This document shows positions 1 through 5,328 of a stretch of DNA of 12,056 bases, in pieces (positions within the stretch are counted from its first letter, which is position 1; each line of letters starts with the position of its first letter). The stretch spans positions 1 to 12,056 of the forward strand of contig JALSPX010000131.1 of NCBI GenBank assembly GCA_026985755.1, read 5' to 3'. Both the position numbers and the translations under genes were made by a program. A model generated the notes under the pieces. That model did not search any database. It saw nothing but the letters and a program-made list of their open reading frames with translations, and had not been told where the DNA came from. This stretch comes from Sulfurovum sp. Lineage in GTDB: Bacteria; Campylobacterota; Campylobacteria; Campylobacterales; Sulfurovaceae.

Positions 1-76
1 GCGTTGATAGGCTGGGTGTGTAAGTGATGAAAGTCATTTAGCTGACCAGTACTAATAGATCGTTTGTATTTACTTT
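1..76 (+). rRNA. rrl: 23S ribosomal RNA, 3' end (partial)
   Basis: The first bases match the conserved 3' terminal part of 23S rRNA: GCGTTGATAGGCTGGGTGTG, then a GTAAGTGATG segment and GACCAGTACTAATAGATCG, all recognisable against the E. coli 23S end. The gene enters from outside the window. The 3' boundary near 76 is set by counting about 20 nt after ACTAAT as in E. coli, so it is uncertain by some bases. It is followed on the same strand by a spacer and 5S rRNA, the usual end of an rRNA operon. Confidence 0.95.
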
Positions 77-96
77 ATTCTTCAATAGGTACTACC

Positions 97-120
97 TTAT
101 TAAGTGCAAACACTTAATAA
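97..120 (+). other. Perfect hairpin just after 23S rRNA
   Basis: TTATTAAGTG (97-106) pairs perfectly with CACTTAATAA (111-120) around a 4-nt CAAA loop. It lies about 20 nt past the 23S 3' end and is not followed by a T-tract, so an rRNA maturation structure (RNase III/E-type processing) is more likely than a terminator. The structure is seen directly; the role is inferred. Confidence 0.6.
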
Positions 121-121
121 A

Positions 122-267
122 TTAGAAATTAGGAATTAGGAATTAGGAATTGTTCCTAACCAAAACTTCATTGAGTATTTAGAATTGTAATTACATTATG
201 AATTGACTTTAGAAATAGAAGCATTGCAACGCAATGCACACATTCATTTCTAATTACTAATTTTTAA
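122..267. repeat. Inverted heptamer-repeat element in the 23S-5S spacer
   Basis: The left end is a tandem of 7-mers: TTAGAAA (122-128), then TTAGGAA three times (129-149). The right end (247-267) reads TTTCTAA, TTACTAA, TTTTTAA, which on the other strand is TTAAAAA, TTAGTAA, TTAGAAA. The two ends are therefore imperfect inverted copies. Between them lies a perfect 7-bp stem, GCATTGC (221-227) and GCAATGC (231-237). At the left end the last TTAGGAA (143-149) also pairs with TTCCTAA (153-159). Overall this resembles a small palindromic interspersed repeat or MITE-like sequence of about 146 bp. Genome-wide copy number is unknown. Confidence 0.5.
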
Positions 268-317
268 TTTAGTTTGGGCTCTTAACAATACTAAGTAATC
301 TCAAGCTTACCAAAGCA

Positions 318-355
318 AAGAGAGACATGTACACATTGGTGTTCATCTCTCTCTT
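318..355 (+). other. Pre-5S hairpin (probable rRNA processing stem)
   Basis: AAGAGAGA (318-325) pairs with TCTCTCTT (348-355). Inside, ATG (327-329) pairs with CAT (344-346) and ACAC (331-334) with GTGT (339-342) around an ATTG loop, with single mismatches between the blocks. The 3' arm abuts the 5' end of 5S rRNA, so this is probably a processing structure for 5S maturation. Confidence 0.55.
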
Positions 356-473
356 AGTGGTGGGGCTAGAGGGAGGGTCATACCCAGCTCCATTCCGAAC
401 CTGGAAGTCAAGCCTCCCATCGCCGATAATACTGCAGGCTACGCTTGTGGGAATGTAGGTCGCTGCCACTTTG
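354..473 (+). rRNA. rrf: 5S ribosomal RNA
   Basis: The stretch contains the conserved 5S core (CCATTCCGAACCTGGAAGTC), the downstream CGCCGATAATACT segment and the closing helix. AGTGGT near 356-361 pairs with GCCACT near 465-470. The length of about 116-120 nt fits the family. Exact ends are uncertain by a few bases. It completes the rRNA operon after the 23S gene, about 280 nt downstream of the 23S end. Confidence 0.93.
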
Positions 474-500
474 AGTTATAACTTCTCTTTTATTTTTTCC
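474..500 (+). terminator. Possible rRNA operon terminator
   Basis: Right after 5S there is a short palindrome AGTTATAACT (474-483) followed by a T-rich run (TCTCTTTTATTTTTTCC). The stem is weak, but the position and T-tract fit transcription termination of the rRNA operon. The following 476-657 stretch holds no gene; a further inverted repeat, GTTTTAC (586-592) with GTAAAAC (608-614), is the only other structure seen there. Confidence 0.4.
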
Positions 501-657
501 TACTCTTTGTATCTTTACATATTTTTGTTAATCTTTTATACTGTTTATATTAATTTTTGGTACATACTTCTTTACAGATGAATTGGTTTTACGCCTTATT
601 CATTTTAGTAAAACATTTCCTTGTTTTGGGCTCTTCGAGTTATATTTAATCTTTGAT

Positions 658-1107
658 CTATGGTTTGGGTCCAACTAAGAAAATTTTATCCCCTAAAGTT
701 ATCTCTCCATCATTAATAACTTTGGCAAAAATACCCCTATCTTTTTCTAATAATTTTGGGACTTTTTTATCAATGGATGAAAGATGTTGACATATAGTAC
801 AATACTGACTGATTTCTAAATGTGTGGTGCCAATTTTTAAGACTGTACCAGGTTTTAATAGGTATGGATTGTAGTCAATGAGTAAATTTTCTCCAAGTAT
901 TCCATGCGTTGTTCTAATTTGATGTGATTCCAAAAGTGCATAGCTGTCTATAGAAGTGATTAGTACTGAGCGCTGCTTGTCACTTTGATAATATTTGTCA
1001 CTTATAATACCGTTTGAGTCAAGCAGGATTTTTTCACACGATGCACGTTGTTTCGTTGTTTTGTTTGATATAAATATCTTTAGTACAGTACCTACCAATA
1101 TATCCAT
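658..1107 (-). CDS. MOSC-domain protein
   Basis: This 149-aa protein fits the MOSC (Mo-cofactor sulfurase C-terminal) fold, a family that binds the molybdenum cofactor or handles sulfur in molybdoenzyme maturation. Seen: an N-terminal strand MDILVGTVLKIFIS, a GIISDKYY segment (33-40) where the family has GxxGD, GENLL at 72-76, a Cys pair C103/C106 (CTIC; the family has one conserved Cys here), RGIFAKV at 124-130 and a closing GEITLGD (134-140). I place the start at ATG 1107, four codons inside a longer TTG reading, because GGAG sits 6 nt upstream of that ATG. The protein has no signal peptide, so it is cytoplasmic. It diverges from soxC, which encodes a Mo enzyme; a role in SoxC cofactor handling is inference. 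A possible -10 TATAAT lies at 1183-1178 (minus). Confidence 0.8.
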   Translation of the reverse strand: MDILVGTVLKIFISNKTTKQRASCEKILLDSNGIISDKYYQSDKQRSVLITSIDSYALLESHQIRTTHGILGENLLIDYNPYLLKPGTVLKIGTTHLEISQYCTICQHLSSIDKKVPKLLEKDRGIFAKVINDGEITLGDKIFLVGPKP

Positions 1108-1177
1108 TGATATCTCCAATAATTCTATTTTTAAATGCTATCATAATTTTGCTTGATATCGATTTTAATTACTATAT

Positions 1178-1183
1178 ATTATA
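1178..1183 (-). promoter_or_regulatory. Candidate -10 box for the MOSC gene
   Basis: On the minus strand this is a perfect TATAAT, 71 nt upstream of the proposed MOSC start. The surroundings are very AT-rich, so the match alone is weak evidence. No clear -35 is visible, as is common in Campylobacterota promoters. Confidence 0.35.
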
Positions 1184-1256
1184 TTTTTAATAATAAAGAG
1201 TAATAATTATATATGAGAGTAAAATTGTGACGTGTAAGGTTATAAATTAGATTTTA

Positions 1257-1270
1257 TTGATGTAAATCAA
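1257..1270. promoter_or_regulatory. FNR/CRP-family operator, perfect TTGAT-N4-ATCAA
   Basis: TTGATGTAAATCAA is an exact match to the FNR consensus half-sites TTGAT and ATCAA with the standard 4-bp spacer. It lies in the divergent region between the MOSC gene and soxC. Its centre (1263.5) is about 42 bp upstream of the centre of a TATAAT at 1303-1308. That places it near -51 of the predicted soxC start, about one helical turn farther than a class II site. Control of soxCDYZ by a Crp/Fnr-type regulator (redox or nitrogen-oxide responsive) is inferred. Confidence 0.55.
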
Positions 1271-1302
1271 TACTTTTGCTTATTAGTTTTAGTTTATTTC
1301 AA

Positions 1303-1308
1303 TATAAT
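1303..1308 (+). promoter_or_regulatory. Candidate -10 box for soxC
   Basis: A perfect TATAAT preceded by a T-rich stretch, 64 nt upstream of the soxC ATG. The predicted start is near 1315, giving a leader of about 58 nt. The leader contains a short hairpin, TAAGG (1327-1331) with CCTTA (1337-1341), and a strong ribosome binding site AGGAGG at 1363-1368. Confidence 0.5.
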
Positions 1309-1372
1309 CTATGCATATGATTTCCGTAAGGTTAGCCCTTAGTCATTTAAAAATAAATTAATAGGAGGAACT

Positions 1373-2698
1373 ATGAATAAGAGTATGAATGTATCTGAAA
1401 ATGTTGAAACTACGATTACGCAATCAAGTAGAAGAGACTTTTTTAGAAAAACTGCAGCTTATTCTGTGAGTGCATTGGCAGCAGCGAGTGTCATGGCACC
1501 AGTGAAAATTAAAGCAGAAGACGATCCAGCAATAATAGAAGAACAACCATGGGCAACAGCATGGGGTGCCCCAGTAACTGAAAACCTTTATGGCTTACCT
1601 TCTCCTTATGAGAGTAATGTTACAAGAAGAGTCACTGAATTGTTATCTTCTGGGAATATGAAGGCATCTATTGCGGTTACCCCTATACAGGATATCGAAG
1701 GTATTATTGTACCTAATGGATTATTTTTTAATCGTTGTCATGGGGGAACACCTGAGATAGATCCGAATAAACATAGATTAATGATTCATGGTCTTGTGGA
1801 AAAACCGTTGGTTTTAACGATGGATGAGTTAAAAAAATATCCAAGTGTAAGTAGAATTCATTTTATTGAATGTCCTGCCAATGGTGGACCAGAGTGGAGA
1901 AATCCACAATTCCCTTCTATCCAATTTGCTAAAGGTTTTATGTCTTGTGCAGAGTGGACAGGTGTATATCTAAAAGATATTTTGAAAGATCTTGGTCTCA
2001 AGCCTGAAGCTAAATGGATGTTAGCAGAGGGTGGAGATAGCTCACACATGGGTAGAACAGTACCTATTGATAAAGTGCTTGATGATGCCATGATTGTATG
2101 GGGACAAAATGGTGAAGCCTTACGTCCTGAGCAAGGGTATCCTATTAGATTACTTCTTCCAGGATGGGAAGGTAACCTGATGGTGAAATGGCTTGCGCGT
2201 CTTGAGTTTTCATCTGAACCATATTATGCAAAAGAAGAGACAGCTAAATATACTGCCTTGACGAATCATGATGGAAAAGCAATCCAACATTTTTATGCGA
2301 ATGAAGTCAACTCTGTGATTACTTCTCCTTGTCCTGAAAAACCATGGACCGATCTTAAAAAAGGTGATGTTATTGAGATTCAAGGACTTGCCTGGTCAGG
2401 TATGGGTACTATTGAGGGCGTTGATATCTCTTTTGATGGTGGTAAAAACTGGGTAGAAGCAAGCCTTAAAGGTTTAGTCTTGCCGCATGCATGGACAAGA
2501 TTTTCTTATATCTATAAATACGAAGGTAAGCCACTGTTCCTCTCTAGTAGAGCTAGAGATGATGCAGGATATGTGCAACCATCAGTAAAACAAGAAAGAG
2601 ATGCTGTTGGTGTCGAAGGTGTCTACCATAGAAATGGTATTCATACATGGGAAGTCACAGAAAAAGGAGAAGTACACAATGTTCAAATCTTATCGTAA
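1373..2698 (+). CDS. soxC: SoxC, sulfane dehydrogenase molybdoprotein subunit
   Basis: SoxC is the Mo subunit of periplasmic SoxCD, which oxidises the sulfane sulfur bound to SoxY and greatly raises the electron yield from thiosulfate. The 441-aa protein begins with a twin-arginine signal, SRRDFFRK at residues 19-26 followed by an Ala-rich hydrophobic stretch to about 48, fitting export of a folded cofactor enzyme. The sulfite-oxidase fold is clear: HGGTPEIDPNKHRLMIHGLV near 123-142, PSVSRIHFIECPANGG near 157-172 with C167 as the likely Mo ligand, then EWRNP. A Mo-co dimerisation domain occupies about 300-430. The residue before HGG is Cys122. The start has AGGAGG 4 nt upstream. It overlaps soxD by 20 nt, which indicates coupled translation. 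Homologous sulfite dehydrogenases are the main alternative, but the soxDYZ context makes SoxC secure. Confidence 0.95.
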   Translation: MNKSMNVSENVETTITQSSRRDFFRKTAAYSVSALAAASVMAPVKIKAEDDPAIIEEQPWATAWGAPVTENLYGLPSPYESNVTRRVTELLSSGNMKASIAVTPIQDIEGIIVPNGLFFNRCHGGTPEIDPNKHRLMIHGLVEKPLVLTMDELKKYPSVSRIHFIECPANGGPEWRNPQFPSIQFAKGFMSCAEWTGVYLKDILKDLGLKPEAKWMLAEGGDSSHMGRTVPIDKVLDDAMIVWGQNGEALRPEQGYPIRLLLPGWEGNLMVKWLARLEFSSEPYYAKEETAKYTALTNHDGKAIQHFYANEVNSVITSPCPEKPWTDLKKGDVIEIQGLAWSGMGTIEGVDISFDGGKNWVEASLKGLVLPHAWTRFSYIYKYEGKPLFLSSRARDDAGYVQPSVKQERDAVGVEGVYHRNGIHTWEVTEKGEVHNVQILS

Positions 2699-3809
2699 AT
2701 TATTATCGACAGTTACAGTTGTTGCATTAGCCTCTGTTTCTGCTATGGCAGCAGGTGATGCATCTCGCACCTATGCAAATGGTAAAAAGGTGATTGATGG
2801 TGGTATGACCTATCCTGTAAAAAAAGGTCTTACAGCTTCTTACCATGTGAATACTCAAAAAGCATATAAAGATGTAAAATTCGGAAGAGCCGCAACTCCA
2901 AATGAAATCAAAGCTTGGGATATCGATGTGATGTATGACGGCACAGGTCTTCCTGAAGGTGAAGGTTCTGTAGAGATGGGTGATGAGATTTATGAGGCAA
3001 AGTGTGCCTCTTGTCACTTTGATTTTGGTGCTGGTGGGGCAGGATACCCTGCACTTCAGCAAGGAAATGCCTATGAAATGCAAAAAACATTAAAACTTCA
3101 AAGACTTCACCCTGATGATGATGGACCTAAGCGTAACTTTGGTTCATATTGGCCGTATGCAAGTACACTATTCTGGTATATTAAAACAGGTATGCCTCAC
3201 CCTGCACCAATGTCATTAAGTAATGATGAGACATATGCACTTGTTGCTTATATATTATCTATTAATGAGATTAAAATTGATGGTGAAGAGTTAGATGATG
3301 ACTTTGTATTAAATAAAAAGAATTTCTTAAAGATTGTCATGCCAAATAAAGATGGTTTTATTCCAAAAATTGAAGGTAAAGATGGTTTAGAGAATGTACG
3401 TAAATTCTATGACAATCCAAAAAACTTTGGTGGAAATAAAGAAAGATGTATGAAAGATTGTTTTGATGGTGAACCAAAAGTTGCACGTATTCAAGGTGTA
3501 GGGATTAGCGATTATAATCCTCCAATTTCTGAGAAAAAAGAAAAACCTGCGAAAAAAGCATCTTCAGATAGCAATGAAGCCAAAGCAACCTATGAAGCAT
3601 CATGTGCCGTGTGTCATGGTACAGATGCGATGGGTGCACCTGTTGTTGGAGACAAGCAAGCATGGGCAGCTGTTCTTAAGAAAGGTATAGATAAAGTTTA
3701 TATGAATGGTATAAAAGGTATTAATGGCATGCCTCCTAAAGGGGGAACATCTTTGGATGATGATAAATTTAAGGCGGTCGTAGATTATATGGTAAAGACA
3801 AGTAAATAG
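2679..3809 (+). CDS. soxD: SoxD, dihaem cytochrome c subunit of sulfane dehydrogenase
   Basis: SoxD takes electrons from SoxC and passes them to periplasmic cytochromes. The 376-aa protein has a Sec signal peptide (about 1-25, ending SAMAA), then the SoxD-type N-terminal domain (FGRAATPNEIKAWDID, DGTGLPEGEGSVEMGDEIY) with the first haem site CASCH at 109-113. The second CAVCH at 309-313 lies in a small c5-like domain ending with GINGMPPKGG (348-357, M351 likely ligand). A Lys/Ser-rich linker (about 284-303) joins the two. An extra Cys pair, CMKDC at 257-261, has no haem histidine. I set the start at ATG 2679 because AAGGAG precedes it and the signal peptide then begins properly; an upstream start would add 26 residues inside soxC. 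It overlaps the soxC end by 20 nt. Length matches the usual dihaem SoxD. Confidence 0.93.
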   Translation: MFKSYRKLLSTVTVVALASVSAMAAGDASRTYANGKKVIDGGMTYPVKKGLTASYHVNTQKAYKDVKFGRAATPNEIKAWDIDVMYDGTGLPEGEGSVEMGDEIYEAKCASCHFDFGAGGAGYPALQQGNAYEMQKTLKLQRLHPDDDGPKRNFGSYWPYASTLFWYIKTGMPHPAPMSLSNDETYALVAYILSINEIKIDGEELDDDFVLNKKNFLKIVMPNKDGFIPKIEGKDGLENVRKFYDNPKNFGGNKERCMKDCFDGEPKVARIQGVGISDYNPPISEKKEKPAKKASSDSNEAKATYEASCAVCHGTDAMGAPVVGDKQAWAAVLKKGIDKVYMNGIKGINGMPPKGGTSLDDDKFKAVVDYMVKTSK

Positions 3810-3816
3810 CTTGTCT
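3796..3816 (+). promoter_or_regulatory. Hairpin over the soxD stop codon
   Basis: AGACAAG (3796-3802) pairs perfectly with CTTGTCT (3810-3816) around a 7-nt loop that contains the soxD TAG. It opens the 90-bp gap before soxY and is followed by only a moderately T-rich stretch. It could be an mRNA-stabilising or partly terminating intercistronic element that sets SoxYZ relative to SoxCD levels. A second inverted repeat, TGAGT (3857-3861) with ACTCA (3867-3871), lies farther down the gap. Confidence 0.45.
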
Positions 3817-3899
3817 ATTTCACTATTGCTACACAATAAATAAATAAGATATGGCATGAGTTATACACTCAAGCCTCCAACAAATTGAAAGGAAATTAA

Positions 3900-4337
3900 A
3901 TGAAAAAAATGATTTTAAGTCTTGCAACAATTGCTGCAATGACGGCTAGTTTAAATGCTACAGACTATAGAGCAGAGAAACCAGATGCATGGACAGCAAA
4001 AGATGTGCCATCAGCCATCAAAGCACTTTATGGAGATATAACTCCAGTAGATGGAGATGTTAAACTCAAAGCACCAAAAGTAGCAAGTAATGGAGGAGCA
4101 ATTCCTGTTTCTGTAAAAACAGATATTCCTGCTAAATCCATTGCAGTATTTCAAGATGTAAATCCTGAATCAACAGTGGCAGTATTTGCTATCCCTGAAG
4201 GAACAAAAGCAGATTTTTCTATGAAAATCAAAATGAAAAAATCAGGTTCGATTACAGCGGTGGTTGAAGGTAAAGATGGTAAGTTTTATTCTAAAAAACT
4301 TTCATTAGAAGTGGCACTTGGTGGATGTGAAGGCTAA
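3900..4337 (+). CDS. soxY: SoxY, sulfur-carrier protein with C-terminal cysteine
   Basis: SoxY carries thiosulfate-derived sulfur on a cysteine near its C-terminus while the Sox enzymes act on it in the periplasm. The 145-aa protein has a short Sec-type signal peptide (MKKMILSLATIAAMTASLNA, cleavage about residue 20) without twin arginines, whereas classical SoxY uses a Tat signal. The mature part shows the immunoglobulin-like SoxY pattern: AIKALYGDITPVDGDVKLKAP, then NGGAIPVSVKTDIPAKSIAVF, and a late VALGG strand. It ends in GGCEG (C143), the swinging-arm motif that is normally GGCGG. GAAAGGAAAT precedes the ATG. It lies 90 bp after soxD and 40 bp before soxZ. A second soxYZ with soxXAB elsewhere in the genome is expected from related bacteria but is not visible here. 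Confidence 0.92.
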   Translation: MKKMILSLATIAAMTASLNATDYRAEKPDAWTAKDVPSAIKALYGDITPVDGDVKLKAPKVASNGGAIPVSVKTDIPAKSIAVFQDVNPESTVAVFAIPEGTKADFSMKIKMKKSGSITAVVEGKDGKFYSKKLSLEVALGGCEG

Positions 4338-4377
4338 TCCCCTTTATTGAATAAGAAAAAATATAAAAGGAAAATGA

Positions 4378-4821
4378 ATGAAGAAAACACTATTAGCACT
4401 TTCAAGTATAGCGTTTATAGCTACCAATACAGTAGCGGAAGAAGTAAAAACTCCAGAGGCACCAGCTGCTGCACCTGTTGAAACAAAAGCCCCTGCTGCA
4501 GCAACTACATCAGAGCCAACTGAAGTAAAAATGAAGATTAAAGCAAAAGAGAAAGATGGTATTGTGAAAGCAAAAGTAGCAATTTCTCATGATATGCTTA
4601 CGTATGATCAAGCAAAGAAAAAAGGTAAAGAGGCAAACTTTATTACGCACATTACAGGTACTGTGGGCGATAAAGTTGTGTATGATGCATCAACAAGCCA
4701 GTTTCTTTCTAAAAACCCATTGGTTAAATTCCAATTTGCGGGTAAAAAAGGTGATGAGTTAAAAATTACCTATACACAACTTAAAGGTGAAGTATTCTTC
4801 GCAACTAAAAAAATCAAGTAA
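4378..4821 (+). CDS. soxZ: SoxZ, SoxY partner, with its own signal peptide
   Basis: SoxZ forms a heterodimer with SoxY and helps present the carrier arm to the Sox enzymes. The core (about 49-147) has the family pattern: VKMKIKAKEKDGIVKAKVAISH, NFITHITGTVGDKVVYDA, then FLSKNPLVKFQFAGKKGDELKITY and a closing GEVFFATKKI. Unlike classical SoxZ, which is about 100 aa and leaderless, this one is 147 aa. It starts with a Sec-like signal peptide (MKKTLLALSSIAFIATNTVA) followed by an Ala/Pro/Thr-rich linker at about 21-48. AAAAGGAAAATGA precedes the ATG; an out-of-frame ATG lies 4 nt upstream. It is the last gene of the soxCDYZ run. Confidence 0.9.
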   Translation: MKKTLLALSSIAFIATNTVAEEVKTPEAPAAAPVETKAPAAATTSEPTEVKMKIKAKEKDGIVKAKVAISHDMLTYDQAKKKGKEANFITHITGTVGDKVVYDASTSQFLSKNPLVKFQFAGKKGDELKITYTQLKGEVFFATKKIK

Positions 4822-4822
4822 T

Positions 4823-4860
4823 TGATTGTTTCATGTGCCCTTTATGGGCATATCGAATCA
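4823..4860. terminator. Convergent-gene hairpin after soxZ
   Basis: ATGTGCCC (4833-4840) pairs with GGGCATAT (4846-4853) around TTTAT, with one G-T pair. The stem is extended by TGATT (4823-4827) pairing with AATCA (4856-4860). It sits exactly between convergent soxZ and the minus-strand 4864-5325 gene, so a bidirectional terminator is likely, although no strong T-tract follows on either strand. Confidence 0.5.
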
Positions 4861-4863
4861 TAG

Positions 4864-5325
4864 TTAAACTATCGCGTGTATCTCGAACCAGTGGGTTACT
4901 TCTCTTATGAGTGTAGCATCTTCTCTGCGTTTAAAGTGTTCAGATAAATCAAAATCATCTTTTCCGTACCCTTCTTTATATTCATTGATAAAGCTTGCAT
5001 AAATATCTTCTCTCATGGCAGTTATCTTATAGATGACTTTATCGTAAATGTGTGTTTCTTTGATAATGCGTTCTCGAGAAATCTCACTAAGGTTAATACT
5101 TCCGTAGCGCTTCTCTTTTTCCTGAGTCATATTCATCTCTATATAGGCACGCATAGAAGCGAAAATATGCTCAAATTGCTCCAAGGGGGTATCACTGCTA
5201 TGAATGATTGTTGCAAGGGCTTCTGTATAGCCCCAAGAGCCTGATATATCTAAATCTGTATCAAATGCAGTCTTTATAATCTCTTGGAGATTGTTATCGC
5301 TTTTAAGCTTATCAAACTGAGACAT
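4864..5325 (-). CDS. Hypothetical protein downstream of prfA
   Basis: I do not recognise this 153-aa protein. It has no signal peptide, no membrane segment and no Cys, and is rich in charged residues, so it is probably cytoplasmic and mostly helical. Visible features: LQEIIKTAFDTDLDISGSWGYTEA near 13-36, a Met-rich helix FASMRAYIEMNMTQEKEKRYG near 55-75, and a tail with YGKDDFDLSEHFKRRED and THWFEIHAIV. Its ATG lies 3 nt after the prfA stop and its AGGA lies inside the prfA end, so the two are almost surely cotranscribed and translationally coupled. It ends next to the convergent hairpin after soxZ. A translation-related or housekeeping role is only a guess from position. Confidence 0.75.
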   Translation of the reverse strand: MSQFDKLKSDNNLQEIIKTAFDTDLDISGSWGYTEALATIIHSSDTPLEQFEHIFASMRAYIEMNMTQEKEKRYGSINLSEISRERIIKETHIYDKVIYKITAMREDIYASFINEYKEGYGKDDFDLSEHFKRREDATLIREVTHWFEIHAIV

Positions 5326-5328
5326 TTT

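Noticed and set aside
122..149. CRISPR-like direct repeats in the rRNA spacer
   Set aside because: The units are 7 nt and directly adjacent with no spacers, so this is a short tandem repeat, not a CRISPR array.
269..469. Minus-strand reading frame of 66 aa over the 5S gene
   Set aside because: It lies antisense to clear 5S rRNA and its pre-5S hairpin; there is no family resemblance.
476..657. A hidden tRNA or small RNA after 5S
   Set aside because: No cloverleaf or T-loop consensus found; only AT-rich DNA and one weak inverted repeat.
1858..2091. Antisense frame inside soxC
   Set aside because: Shadow of a well-supported coding frame; no start signal or known motif.
2601..2678. Extended N-terminus for SoxD starting inside soxC
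   Set aside because: The ATG at 2679 has an AAGGAG site and begins a proper signal peptide; the extension would bury it.
2727..3083. Two antisense frames over soxD
   Set aside because: They overlap the conserved first haem domain of SoxD and encode no recognisable protein.
5050..5244. Plus-strand frame inside the 4864-5325 gene
   Set aside because: No ribosome binding site or homology; the minus-strand frame is coupled to prfA and is preferred.
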